From Streptomyces sp. LHD-70 (GTDB taxonomy: Bacteria > Actinomycetota > Actinomycetes > Streptomycetales > Streptomycetaceae), in NCBI RefSeq assembly GCF_031157275.1, contig NZ_JAVIFW010000001.1, positions 434,001 to 498,000 on the forward strand: a DNA stretch of 64,000 nucleotides, given 5' to 3'. Numbering within the stretch: position 1 is the first letter of the stretch; each line of letters begins with the position of its first letter. The translations under genes and the position numbers were made by a program. Positions 17,550 through 29,230 of this stretch are shown piece after piece. Under the pieces are notes generated by a model that saw nothing but the letters and a program-made list of their open reading frames with translations, did not search any database and was not told the origin of the DNA.

Positions 17550-19684
17550 TCAATACTTGCAAGTTCAACATTCGGTCGTTCGCCGCGCCCCGCCGCCGCC
17601 CCAGCCGGAGATTCCGCTTCCGCCTGGGGCCCCGCTTCCGCCTGGGGCCCCGCCTCCGCGCCCGAAGCGGTGCGCAACACCGCGCGTGCCACCGCGTCCG
17701 CATCCGAGAGGGTCACCGAGTCGACCCCCGGTCGCGCTCCCGCCGCGGTCACCCAGTGCACGCCCTCCGTGGGGACGCCCACCGCGAACCGCCGGGGATG
17801 CGGTCGGCCGCCACGGTCCACGACCCGGTACGGGCGAGGTGTCACATCGAGGCCGCCGGTCTCGTAGCCGTCGACCACATGCTGCCTGCAGCCCCCCGCC
17901 CTCAACAGCTCCGCGAGCAGCGCATCACCCGTACGCCGAAGATCCGCTTCCGGAAGGCGGGCCTCGATCAGCGTCGTGGCGCGCACCGAGGAATCGGGAA
18001 CATCGGGGGAGTGCGCCACGAACCCGTCCGCCTCGGCACGCACCTCCATGCGCGGGCCGACCACCTCCAGCACGCCCGCCTCCACGAGCGCCGTCATCTC
18101 CTCGATCCGGCGGCGCGGCGGGCCGATGGACAGGAACGCGTTCAGGGGCGTGTACCAGCGGTCCAGGTGCTCGCGTCGTGACCGCCCGCCGATGCCCCGG
18201 TGGTCCACGACGAGGCGCAGCTCGTTGCGCAGATCACGCAGCACGTCGAGCGCCGCCTTGGCCGGGCCCGACACATTGCCGAGCGCGGCCTGCGCGGCGT
18301 CCTCGCGCAGATGCCCGAGCAGCCAGGCCCGAAAGTCCTCCGGCCCGCCGAACTCCACCCCGTCGTACGGGCGGGCGATCCGCTCCCAGGACCAGCGCCC
18401 GGCCGCGTCGAAACCGAACGCGTCGAGCACGTCCGCCTCCTGGTCCGAGCCGTGCGCCGAGCCGAGGAAGCGCTCGCGGAACGGCTCGGTGGGCCGGCCG
18501 GCGGCGCGCAGCCGCGCCTCGTAGTGGACCGTCTCGACCTCTTTCGCGACCAGGGGCCAGATCTCGGCCAGGAAGTCCGGCGGATCGCCGTCGGCGGCGC
18601 GTTTGCGGAAGCCCTCGATCACGGTGCCGGTGAGCACGAGCGGTTCGTGCCGGCCGTACGCGCCCTTCTCGTTGTCGCCGCGCGCCTGGTACGGGACGCC
18701 GCGCCGCGAACCCGCGTACAGCCTCGGCTCCCGGCCCGAGGGCAGATAGCTGAGGCCGCCCCGCGGTCCGGGCACGTAGCGGCCGCCACGACCGGAGGTC
18801 AACAGGGCTATGTGGTCGAAGAAGTTGAGGCCGAGCCCGCGCAGCAGTACCGGGGCGCCGGGTTCGAGCGCGGACAGGTCGAGGTCGGCCGGGTTGGCGG
18901 GCTGGACGTAGCGCAGACCGTGGCGCCGCGCGTGGTCCGCGAGCCGTCGCTGTGCCGGTCCGGGGGTGGCCGGGAGGTGGCCCTGGGCGAGGACGACGGC
19001 GTGCAGGCCGGTCAGTTCGGTGCCGTCGGAGAGGGTGAGGCGCTGGCCGCCGGGGTCGAGGGGGCCCGGCGGGGGGCCGTCGTCGTGGCGCTGTCGGGGG
19101 AGCTGCGGGGCGCCGGCCGTCGGACCGGCCGGGTCCGCCGCTTCCGTGAGCCGGACCGCGCGGGCCCGGTGGACCTCGACGCGGACCTGTTCGGGGGCCC
19201 GGCGCAGCACCTCGGCGAAGACCCACTCCAGGTAACGGCCGTACCGCGCGCGGGTCGGGTAGTCGTCAGGGCCGAGGGGCCGCCGCTCTTCCGAGGAGTC
19301 GCCGCCCGGCCGTGTGCCGTCGAGCGTCTCGGGGTGCGCGGAGGCCCACTCGTACAGGCTCGGCCCCCGGCGTATCGGTCCCTCGCAGGTCACGCTCGGG
19401 TCCGTGAAGAGGGTGACCTGGGAGGCGACGGTGTTCATCAGGAGCTCGTCGGACTGCGCGGCCCGCCACACCTGCCCCGCGCCGGGCGGAGCCGGATCCA
19501 CCATGTGCACCGTGAGCCGGGCGCCCGGAGGCAGGAGTTCCGAGGCCGACGCACACAGCCGTTCCAGGACGCTGGTGCCACGCGGCCCCGCGCCGACGAC
19601 GGCGACGGAGAGATGTGCAGTCGCGGACAAAGGTGCAACTCCCGGGGCGGATGGGCGAAATGTGGCTCCTGCGACCACCGCCAC
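17546..19684 (-). CDS. FAD/NAD(P)-binding oxidoreductase-like protein (NAD_binding_9 type)
   Basis: A protein of about 700 residues. The dinucleotide-binding loop VAVVGAGPRGTSVLERL is at about 28-44, followed by a long substrate domain with LLMNTVASQVTLFTDPS and a second nucleotide-binding strand (LHAVVLAQGHLPATPGPAQ, about 228-246). Proteins of this type are uncharacterised flavoproteins distantly related to ornithine/lysine hydroxylases. GTG 19684 is used here, but TTG 19630 has a better GGGAG and would begin directly before the FAD loop. The C-terminal 35 residues are a Gly/Ala/Glu-rich repeat (PQAEAGPQAEAE). Its TAG overlaps the iron box of the next gene. Confidence 0.8.
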   Translation of the reverse strand: MAVVAGATFRPSAPGVAPLSATAHLSVAVVGAGPRGTSVLERLCASASELLPPGARLTVHMVDPAPPGAGQVWRAAQSDELLMNTVASQVTLFTDPSVTCEGPIRRGPSLYEWASAHPETLDGTRPGGDSSEERRPLGPDDYPTRARYGRYLEWVFAEVLRRAPEQVRVEVHRARAVRLTEAADPAGPTAGAPQLPRQRHDDGPPPGPLDPGGQRLTLSDGTELTGLHAVVLAQGHLPATPGPAQRRLADHARRHGLRYVQPANPADLDLSALEPGAPVLLRGLGLNFFDHIALLTSGRGGRYVPGPRGGLSYLPSGREPRLYAGSRRGVPYQARGDNEKGAYGRHEPLVLTGTVIEGFRKRAADGDPPDFLAEIWPLVAKEVETVHYEARLRAAGRPTEPFRERFLGSAHGSDQEADVLDAFGFDAAGRWSWERIARPYDGVEFGGPEDFRAWLLGHLREDAAQAALGNVSGPAKAALDVLRDLRNELRLVVDHRGIGGRSRREHLDRWYTPLNAFLSIGPPRRRIEEMTALVEAGVLEVVGPRMEVRAEADGFVAHSPDVPDSSVRATTLIEARLPEADLRRTGDALLAELLRAGGCRQHVVDGYETGGLDVTPRPYRVVDRGGRPHPRRFAVGVPTEGVHWVTAAGARPGVDSVTLSDADAVARAVLRTASGAEAGPQAEAGPQAEAESPAGAAAGRGERPNVELASID

Positions 19685-19914
19685 CCGTGTCCTGGAAGCG
19701 GATCGTCCGGCTCATCATGCCGCCGGATCCGGATCTGTCGAACCCCTGGACGAGCCAACCCCCACCGGTGTGGGCCGGATCACGCCACCCACACACCCCC
19801 TCCGCCACAGGCGCCACCAGCCCCACACACGCCCGCACACCCCGTCCCGTAAGGGCGTACCGGAGTCTCGTCACGCAGAAGGGCTCGCCCCGTCACGTAC
19901 GGACAGCCGCCGGC

Positions 19915-21564
<1,650 letters not shown>

Positions 21565-21639
21565 CCGATCACTCTCCTCCGTCGTCCCCGTACGGTACGG
21601 AACGACGGAGGGGAGCGGGGAGGTTCCGACTGTTGCAGG

Positions 21640-22326
21640 TCAGCAACCGTTGAGGATGCCCTCCAGGGCCTGCTTCTCGGCGCTGTCCACGGTCATGTCG
21701 TAGTGGTGCTTCACGTCCACCCACATCCGGGCGTACATGCAGTTGTACGAGGACTCCGGAGGCAGCCACTCCGCCGGGTCCCGGTCGCCCTTGGACTGGT
21801 TGACGTTGTCGGTGACGGCGATCAGCTGCGGCCGGGTCAGGTCATTGGCGAAGCCCTCGCGCCGGTCCGTGGTCCAGGACGAGGCCCCGGACTTCCAGGC
21901 CTCGGAGAGCGGGACGAGGTGGTCGATGTCGACGTCGCCGGACGCCGTCCAGGTCGCCCCGTCGTACTCGGAGAACCAGCTGCCCGACGTGGCCGCGCAG
22001 CTGGAGTCCTGCTCGACGTTCTCGCCGTCGCGCTTCAGGACGACCTCGCGGGTGTTGCAGGCGCCCTCCTGGGTGCTCCAGTGCGGGAACTTCTCGCGGC
22101 TGTATCCGTCCGACGATCCCTCGGCCCGCTCGGTCAGCTGCCCCAGGTACGTCCGGGCGGTGGCCGCGTCGACCGGGGTCGGCGGGGCGGCCTGTGCGGG
22201 CGTGCCGGTCAGCAGTGCGGTGGCCGTGACGAGTCCGGCGGCCGAGGCGAGCACGGCGATCCGGCGGGGGCTGAGGAGAGGGCTGCGGTGCGCGGCGGTG
22301 CGTCGACGCGCGTAGACGCCTGACAT
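21640..22326 (-). CDS. Secreted HNH nuclease family protein (DUF1524/GmrSD-like)
   Basis: A 228-residue exported protein. The signal peptide runs from the basic start through VLASAAGLVTATALLTGTPAQA (cleavage after AQA, about residue 47). The nuclease region contains DVDIDHLVPLSEAWKSG (about 133-149), giving the DxDHxVPL core of Streptomyces secreted HNH nucleases, and NVNQSKGDRDPAEWLPP with the downstream NxxKxxxDPxxWLP motif. Four cysteines could form disulphides. It probably degrades extracellular nucleic acid. ATG 22326 follows AAGGGAG. Confidence 0.88.
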   Translation of the reverse strand: MSGVYARRRTAAHRSPLLSPRRIAVLASAAGLVTATALLTGTPAQAAPPTPVDAATARTYLGQLTERAEGSSDGYSREKFPHWSTQEGACNTREVVLKRDGENVEQDSSCAATSGSWFSEYDGATWTASGDVDIDHLVPLSEAWKSGASSWTTDRREGFANDLTRPQLIAVTDNVNQSKGDRDPAEWLPPESSYNCMYARMWVDVKHHYDMTVDSAEKQALEGILNGC

Positions 22327-22656
22327 GCGAACTCCCTTGAGGTGGGGGGATGTTGGCCGTTCCGGGCCAGGCCAGGGTGGCGCTCCGGGGTGTCCGTGGG
22401 GTGAGCGCCGAATGACAGGGTCCCGTCAATGGCGCGCACACATCAAGACTTCTGGCGGAACGTCACCGGGGCGTGGCCGTAAGGGAGTTGGGTCATAACA
22501 GGGTGTTTCGCCTGATAGCGGGTGCGGTCGATTCCGGATTCGGGGGAGGAGGGGTCCCGTAGGCTGGAGGTGCGGGCGCGGCCCGGCGTGGCGGCCGTGG
22601 GCGAGCCCTTCGTGCCCGACCAGGCCGGACCTTCGTGCCTGACCGATTGAGGACCC
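22327..22656. other. 330-bp intergenic region without a gene
   Basis: Divergent promoter space between the HNH nuclease and TMEM165/GDT1 genes. The only structure seen is a short direct repeat, CCTTCGTGCC/TGACC, at 22605-22643. I looked for a manganese-type yybP-ykoY aptamer because of the downstream transporter and did not find convincing conserved segments. Confidence 0.5.
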
Positions 22657-23238
22657 TTGATCAGCTTCAGCGTCACGGCGCTCGTGTTCGGCGTCGTCCT
22701 CCTCGCCGAGCTCCCCGACAAGACGGCGCTCGCCGGGCTCGTGCTCGGCACCCGCTATCGCGCCTCGTACGTCTTCGCCGGGGTCGCCGCTGCGTTCGTG
22801 GTGCACGTCGCGCTCGCCATCGCGGCCGGCAGTGTCCTCACGCTGCTGCCCCACCGGATCGTCCAGGCGCTCACCGGCGTGCTCTTCCTCGGCGGCGCGC
22901 TGATCCTCCTGATGAAGAAGGACGAGGACGAGGAGCGCATCCGGCAGCCCGAGAACCAGGGCTTCTGGAAGGTCTCACGCGCGGGATTCATGCTGATCCT
23001 GGTCGCCGAGTTCGGCGATCTCACCCAGATCATGACGGCCAACCTCGCCGCCCGCTACGACGATCCGCTCTCGGTCGGCCTGGGTGCGGTGCTCGCCCTC
23101 TGGACAGTCGCCGGAATCAGCATCCTCGGGGGGCAGGCGCTGATGAAGCGCGTACCGCTGCGGCTCGTCACCAAGGTCGCCGCGATGGCCATGCTCGCCC
23201 TCGCCGGATTCAGTCTGTACGAGGCCGTGGCGCCGTGA
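22657..23238 (+). CDS. TMEM165/GDT1 (UPF0016) cation transporter
   Basis: A 193-residue membrane protein with the two signature motifs of the family: ELPDKT (18-23) and EFGDLTQ (about 117-123), each followed by a hydrophobic helix, forming the duplicated three-helix architecture. A charged central loop (KKDEDEERIRQPENQ) separates the repeats. Relatives transport Mn2+ or Ca2+. The first motif has Pro for the usual Gly (ELPDKT rather than E-x-G-D-K-T). The start is TTG 22657 after TGAGGA. An intrinsic terminator follows. Confidence 0.9.
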   Translation: MISFSVTALVFGVVLLAELPDKTALAGLVLGTRYRASYVFAGVAAAFVVHVALAIAAGSVLTLLPHRIVQALTGVLFLGGALILLMKKDEDEERIRQPENQGFWKVSRAGFMLILVAEFGDLTQIMTANLAARYDDPLSVGLGAVLALWTVAGISILGGQALMKRVPLRLVTKVAAMAMLALAGFSLYEAVAP

Positions 23239-23286
23239 CCTGCACTGACGCCGCTCGGGCGGGCGGGCCGGTGCCGGAATCGGGCA

Positions 23287-23315
23287 GGGCGGTGGCGTGC
23301 ACCCGCCCCTTTTTT
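23287..23315 (+). terminator. Intrinsic terminator with T-run
   Basis: A G/C hairpin (GGGCGGTG...CACCCGCCC, loop GCGTG with one bulge) followed by six T residues at 23310-23315, a rare classic rho-independent structure for this genome. It lies 49 bp after the TMEM165 stop. Confidence 0.8.
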
Positions 23316-23409
23316 GTATCGTGTGGGAACAAAGTGGTTCCCGCCTGTTCTCCCTGACCGGCGGGCGGGGCCCTTTGACTCTTCTGCCGCCCCGCCCAGG
23401 AGCATGCCG

Positions 23410-24087
23410 ATGACGGCCACGCCCACCACCGTTCTGACCGCCCGCGCGCTCCTGCTCGACATGGACGGCACGCTGGTCAACTCCGACGCCGTGGTGGAGC
23501 GCTGCTGGCGCCGCTGGTCCGAGCGGCACGGCCTCGACTTCGACGAGGTCATCAAGGTCGTCCACGGCCGCCAGGGCTACGCCTCCATGGCCGTGCTCCT
23601 GCCCGAGCGCCCCATGGCCGAGAACTACGCGGAGAACCGCGAGATGCTCGCGCAGGAGACCGCCGACGTCGAAGGCGTCGTCCCGATCGGCGGCGCCCCC
23701 GCGTTCATGGCCTCCCTCGCCGCGCTGCCGCACGCCCTGGTCACCTCGGCCGACACCGCACTCGCGAAGGCCCGCATGGGCGCCGCCGGACTCGACATGC
23801 CCCTCGTCCAGGTCACCGCCGAGTCCGTGGGCGCGAGCAAGCCGGACCCCGAGGGCTTCCTCAAGGGCGCCGCCGAACTCGGCGTCGACCCCGCCGACTG
23901 CCTCGTCTTCGAGGACTCCGAGGCCGGAATCGCCGCAGGCCGCGCGGCCGGCATGCGCGTCGTGGGCGTCGGACCGCGCGCCGCCGCGTTCGGCCCCGAC
24001 GTCCACGTCCTCGACCTGCGCCAGATCGCCGTCGAGGCGGCGGGGGACGGGTCGGGGGAGCTGCGGGTCCGCGTTCACGGGGCCTGA
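23410..24087 (+). CDS. HAD-family sugar-phosphate phosphatase-like hydrolase
   Basis: A 225-residue HAD hydrolase of the beta-phosphoglucomutase/DOG phosphatase type: motif I LLLDMDGTLVNSD (about 14-26), a helical cap, motif II LVTSAD (about 110), motif III KPDPEGF (about 139) and motif IV VFEDSEAGIAAGRAAGM (about 158). ATG 23410 is preferred over ATG 23404 because AGGAG (23398-23402) is correctly spaced only for the second. Likely removes phosphate from a small sugar phosphate; the substrate cannot be told. Confidence 0.9.
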   Translation: MTATPTTVLTARALLLDMDGTLVNSDAVVERCWRRWSERHGLDFDEVIKVVHGRQGYASMAVLLPERPMAENYAENREMLAQETADVEGVVPIGGAPAFMASLAALPHALVTSADTALAKARMGAAGLDMPLVQVTAESVGASKPDPEGFLKGAAELGVDPADCLVFEDSEAGIAAGRAAGMRVVGVGPRAAAFGPDVHVLDLRQIAVEAAGDGSGELRVRVHGA

Positions 24088-24160
24088 TCCGCGGCTGGTG
24101 CGGGCGGAGTCCGCTCGGCCTGCGGGATCACGGTCGGGCGACGCGTTCCGTGGTCCGCCT

Positions 24161-24320
24161 GCGGTTGTCAGCGGTGGGTCCCGCCTGCTGCCGTCGGCTT
24201 CGGGTTGTCAGCGGGGCGTCCCGCCTGCTGCCGTCGGCTTCGGGTTGTCAGCGGTGGGTCCCGCCTGCTGCTGTCGGCTTCGGGTTGTCAGCGGTGGGTC
24301 CCGCCCGCTGCCGTCGGCTC
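24161..24320. repeat. Four tandem copies of a 40-bp repeat covering a gene's 3' end
   Basis: Units start at 24161, 24201, 24241 and 24281, each about CGGGTTGTCAGCGGTGGGTC plus CCGCCTGCTGCCGTCGGCTT, with one to four changes. The last unit contains the stop codon and final codons of the minus-strand peptidoglycan-binding gene, so the coding end PTAAGGTHR-stop is repeated downstream. Each unit also holds a short palindrome (AGCGG...CCGCT type). Confidence 0.92.
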
Positions 24321-25211
24321 CCGCGTCTCCGCCTCCAGTGCCTTGCGCGTCCGAGGCCCGTACACACCCTGCGGGTCGCCCTTGATCCCCTCCGCGTACT
24401 GGTAGCGCGTCACCGCGTCCTCGACCAGTACGTCATAACTCCCGTGCGTCGGGCCCGCGTAGAAGTACCGCTGCCTGAGCCGGTCCTGCAGTTCACGCAC
24501 CTCGGGGCCCTCGTCGCCCGCCCGCAGGACCGGCGCCTGCGGTGACCTCGGCGTGCCGACCGAACCCGTCGCGGAAGCGGTGGGCGGGGCCGACGTGACG
24601 GGTGCGGTCCGGGTCGGCGGCCCCGAGCGCGTCGGCCGCTCCGCCCCCGAACGCGACGCGGTGGCCGCGGCTTTCGGCGACGCGGACGGCGTGTGCGTAC
24701 GCGTCGGGGCCGATGTCGTCGTACGGGACGGAGCCGAGGTGGTCGTGCGGTGGTCCGGGAGTGCTTGCCGGCGGTCGGGTTCGCCGGAGAGCAGGGCCGT
24801 TGCCGTGGCCGTCACGGCGATCACGGCGAGGGCCGCGCCTGCGGCGGTGAGCAGGGCCGTACGACGGGGGCGGCGCCGGACCTCGGTCGGGGTGTCGCCT
24901 GTCGCGCGGGGCAGGGGTGCGGTGGGGGTGCCGCCTGCCGGGCGGGGCGGAAGCGAGGTGGGGGTGGGTGTCGGGGGCGTGGGGGGTGTCGGGGGTGCCG
25001 GGAAGGCGTCCCTGCCGTTCCCCTCGCCTTCGGGGGCGTCCGGCAACGACACGTAGGGCCGCAGCCGCAGCAGGTCGAAGTCCTCGGCGGCGGCCGCCTC
25101 CGCGGTGCGGGTGTCGCGCAGCGCGTCCGCCGTGCGCCGGGTGCAGCCGCAGGCCGGGCCGCCGTCCGCAGTTCGCGGCACACCGCACTGCGGGCAGTTG
25201 AGTGCGCTCAC
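24288..25211 (-). CDS. Zinc-ribbon, membrane-anchored peptidoglycan-binding protein
   Basis: A 307-residue single-pass protein. An N-terminal zinc ribbon has CPQCG (7-11) and CGC (about 21-23). A Pro/Thr-rich cytoplasmic linker is followed by one transmembrane helix (about 120-142, LLTAAGAALAVIAVTATATALL), a Ser/Thr/Pro-rich wall-spanning stretch, and a PG_binding_1 domain (about 232-295; VLRAGDEGPEVRELQDRL and YDVLVEDAVTRYQ). It likely senses or anchors to cell wall from the membrane. ATG 25211. It is divergent from the MFS gene across 188 bp. The stop lies inside a 40-bp tandem array. Confidence 0.85.
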   Translation of the reverse strand: MSALNCPQCGVPRTADGGPACGCTRRTADALRDTRTAEAAAAEDFDLLRLRPYVSLPDAPEGEGNGRDAFPAPPTPPTPPTPTPTSLPPRPAGGTPTAPLPRATGDTPTEVRRRPRRTALLTAAGAALAVIAVTATATALLSGEPDRRQALPDHRTTTSAPSRTTTSAPTRTHTPSASPKAAATASRSGAERPTRSGPPTRTAPVTSAPPTASATGSVGTPRSPQAPVLRAGDEGPEVRELQDRLRQRYFYAGPTHGSYDVLVEDAVTRYQYAEGIKGDPQGVYGPRTRKALEAETREPTAAGGTHR

Positions 25212-25381
25212 CGTCGGGTCCCCCTCCCTAAGGCATACCGGTGGCGATTATGCAGGGCCCCGGCCCCGCAGACAGGGCGTTCCCCGGCCACTCGACGGGC
25301 CGTAACCGGCCGAACCGCCCACGATGGAGGGTGGACGGGCCCCGTACGGGGGTCCCGGCCCCGGCGGCGGCTGCGCCGTAG

Positions 25382-27460
<2,079 letters not shown>

Positions 27461-27491
27461 CCTCCGGCCGGCCGGCGTCCCGGAGGTTCGG

Positions 27492-27532
27492 CACGCGCGC
27501 GTGGTGCTGGTTTCGGGCACCACGCGCGCGTG
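27492..27532 (+). terminator. 16-bp perfect palindromic terminator
   Basis: CACGCGCGCGTGGTGC (27492-27507) and its exact complement (27517-27532) around a 9-nt loop. The CACGCGCGCGTG core is itself self-complementary. It lies after the DHA2 transporter and before the convergent acetyltransferase gene. Confidence 0.85.
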
Positions 27533-27645
27533 GTGGTCGTTTTCGGTGGTGGGGAGGGGGAGGGGGGTGGTGGGAGTGGCGCCGGCGGCGCGGCGGGCTC
27601 AGACCTGCTTGCCGTCCTGGGATCGGAGCCGCCTGCCGTCCGGGC

Positions 27646-28137
27646 TCAGAGCTGCTTGCCGTACCAGATCTCGCTGTACGGGCCGGACGCGTACGCCGGG
27701 ATCTCCCGGAAGCCGTGCCGGGTGTAGAGCGCGCGTGCCTCCACCAGGTCGAGGCGGGTGTCGAGCACCAGCTCACGCGCCCCGAGGTCCCGCGCGGCCT
27801 CCTCGGCGGCCGTCATCAGGGCCGTGCCCCCGCCGCTGCCGCGCAGCGCGCCGTGCACGTACACCCGCTTCAGCTCGGCCCGCCCGGAGCCGAGGAGGCG
27901 CAGCCCCGCGCTGGCCCCCGGGACCTCGCCGTACCAGCCGACGAGGAGCGTGCCCGACGGCGGCGCCAGGTCGGAGCCGCCCTCCGCCGCGACGCCGCGC
28001 TCCAGCTCGCCGGGCGGTGTGCCGCGCCCGGTCTCGCGTACGTACCAGCGGTCGCTCACCTCGGTGTAGTACGCGCGCCAGAGCGCGGCCGCGGTGGCGG
28101 AGTCGTACGGCTCGGGCCTGACGGTCCAGGAAGTCAT
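27646..28137 (-). CDS. GNAT-family N-acetyltransferase
   Basis: A 163-residue acetyltransferase. The acetyl-CoA site is ELKRVYVHGALRGSGGGTALM (about residues 91-111; the Q/RxxGxG/A pattern appears as RGSGGG), followed by ELVLDTRLDLVEARALYTRHGF (about 123-144), the beta5-alpha4 region. ATG 28137 is supported by AAGGATCGGGCC. Substrate unknown. It runs in the same direction as, and 83 bp from, the monooxygenase gene. Confidence 0.92.
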   Translation of the reverse strand: MTSWTVRPEPYDSATAAALWRAYYTEVSDRWYVRETGRGTPPGELERGVAAEGGSDLAPPSGTLLVGWYGEVPGASAGLRLLGSGRAELKRVYVHGALRGSGGGTALMTAAEEAARDLGARELVLDTRLDLVEARALYTRHGFREIPAYASGPYSEIWYGKQL

Positions 28138-28220
28138 GGCCCGATCCTTGGCCGGTGGCACGCACGCGTGCAACGGGATTCCGGGGGCGTCGGGCGGCGC
28201 CCCCGGTCGGCACCGTCGGT

Positions 28221-28562
28221 TCAGGCCTGCTTCGGCGGGGCCTGCTGGACGACCTCGAAGGTCCACACCGTCGAACCGGTCGCCGCGGGCTTCGGGCGCT
28301 CGCCGCCCTCCGCCCCGCCCTCGGACCCGCCGCCCTGGTGAGCGGCCTTCATCGGGCCCTCCATCCAGGCCTGGAACGCGGCCTCGTCGCGCCAGCGCGT
28401 GTACACGAGGTACTGGTCGGTGCCCTCGAGCGGCTTGAGGAGCTCGAACCACTCGAAGCCGTCGGCGCTCTCCACGGTGCCCGCGCGGGCGGCGAAGCGC
28501 TTCTCCAGGACCTCGCGCTGCTCCTGCGGCACGGTCAGGGCGTTGATCTTCACGATGCTCAT
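28221..28562 (-). CDS. Antibiotic-biosynthesis monooxygenase (ABM) domain protein
   Basis: A 113-residue dimeric alpha/beta-barrel-type protein: MSIVKINALTVPQEQREVLEKRF, FEWFELLKPLEGTDQYLVYTRW and an A/F-x-AW helix (EAAFQAWMEG). Similar proteins include heme-degrading monooxygenases; the VYTRW strand and the small size fit either group. A Gly/Glu-rich insert (GGGSEGGAEGGERPK) precedes the last strand (STVWTFEVV). Confidence 0.85.
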   Translation of the reverse strand: MSIVKINALTVPQEQREVLEKRFAARAGTVESADGFEWFELLKPLEGTDQYLVYTRWRDEAAFQAWMEGPMKAAHQGGGSEGGAEGGERPKPAATGSTVWTFEVVQQAPPKQA

Positions 28563-28727
28563 GGGGCCATCCTCTCGCAGGCCGCCCGCCCCACCGCACC
28601 CGTGTGCCCCGCGTCACGTACGCGGGAGGTGGCCGCGACCTATCATGCGGCGGCGCGCCCCACCGCGTCCCGATCCGGACGAGCCTCCCGACTCCCGGGA
28701 GGACACCGCGACTTGAAGGAGCCGTAC

Positions 28728-29120
28728 GTGCTCGAACTCACCATGGCCTCGGTCTCGGCGGCGGACGCCGGCGCGACGGCGGGCATGCTCATGGCCGACG
28801 AGGACAGCGCGCCGGGCGCCGTGCTGCGCGTGGGCCGCGACGGTGCCGTCTGCCGGCTCGTACCGCCCGAGGACTGGCTGTTCGTGTCCCGCGCGCACCT
28901 GGAATTCCGCTGCGGCCCGGACCTGACGTGGAGCGTGAGCTGGCTGAAGGGCTCGCACCCGGACCCGTCGTCGCGGGTGCGCCTCGTCACCGGCGGCGTC
29001 ACGCACGACCTGCCGTACGGCGGGAGCGTGGCGCTGCCCGCGGGCGGGTCCGGCGAGGTGGTCATCGAGGACAGAACCGGGCCGCGGAGCGTGAACGTGG
29101 GATTCCACCACGAGGTCTAG
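28728..29120 (+). CDS. FHA-like domain protein
   Basis: A 130-residue protein with a forkhead-associated fold pattern: LRVGRDG (about 34-40), FVSRAHLEFRC (about 54-64; S-R-A-H is the phosphothreonine-binding Ser-x-x-His/Asn region) and a beta-rich remainder. GTG 28728 is fixed by AAGGAG seven bases upstream. It probably binds a phosphorylated partner; no kinase gene is adjacent. Confidence 0.75.
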   Translation: MLELTMASVSAADAGATAGMLMADEDSAPGAVLRVGRDGAVCRLVPPEDWLFVSRAHLEFRCGPDLTWSVSWLKGSHPDPSSRVRLVTGGVTHDLPYGGSVALPAGGSGEVVIEDRTGPRSVNVGFHHEV

Positions 29121-29230
29121 CGGGCCGCGTGTCACGCAATTCCCGCCGTGGCCCGGGCCCGAGGGCGATTGTCAGTGGGGCCTCGCATACTTGGCCGCAC
29201 AAGTCGTCGATGGCGAACGGGGGATGAGTC

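Noticed and set aside
22440..22656. Manganese (yybP-ykoY) riboswitch before the TMEM165/GDT1 gene
   Set aside because: The conserved aptamer segments could not be recognised; only a short direct repeat is present.
24161..24320. Tandem 40-bp units as a possible CRISPR array
   Set aside because: Units are directly adjacent without unique spacers, and no cas gene is near.
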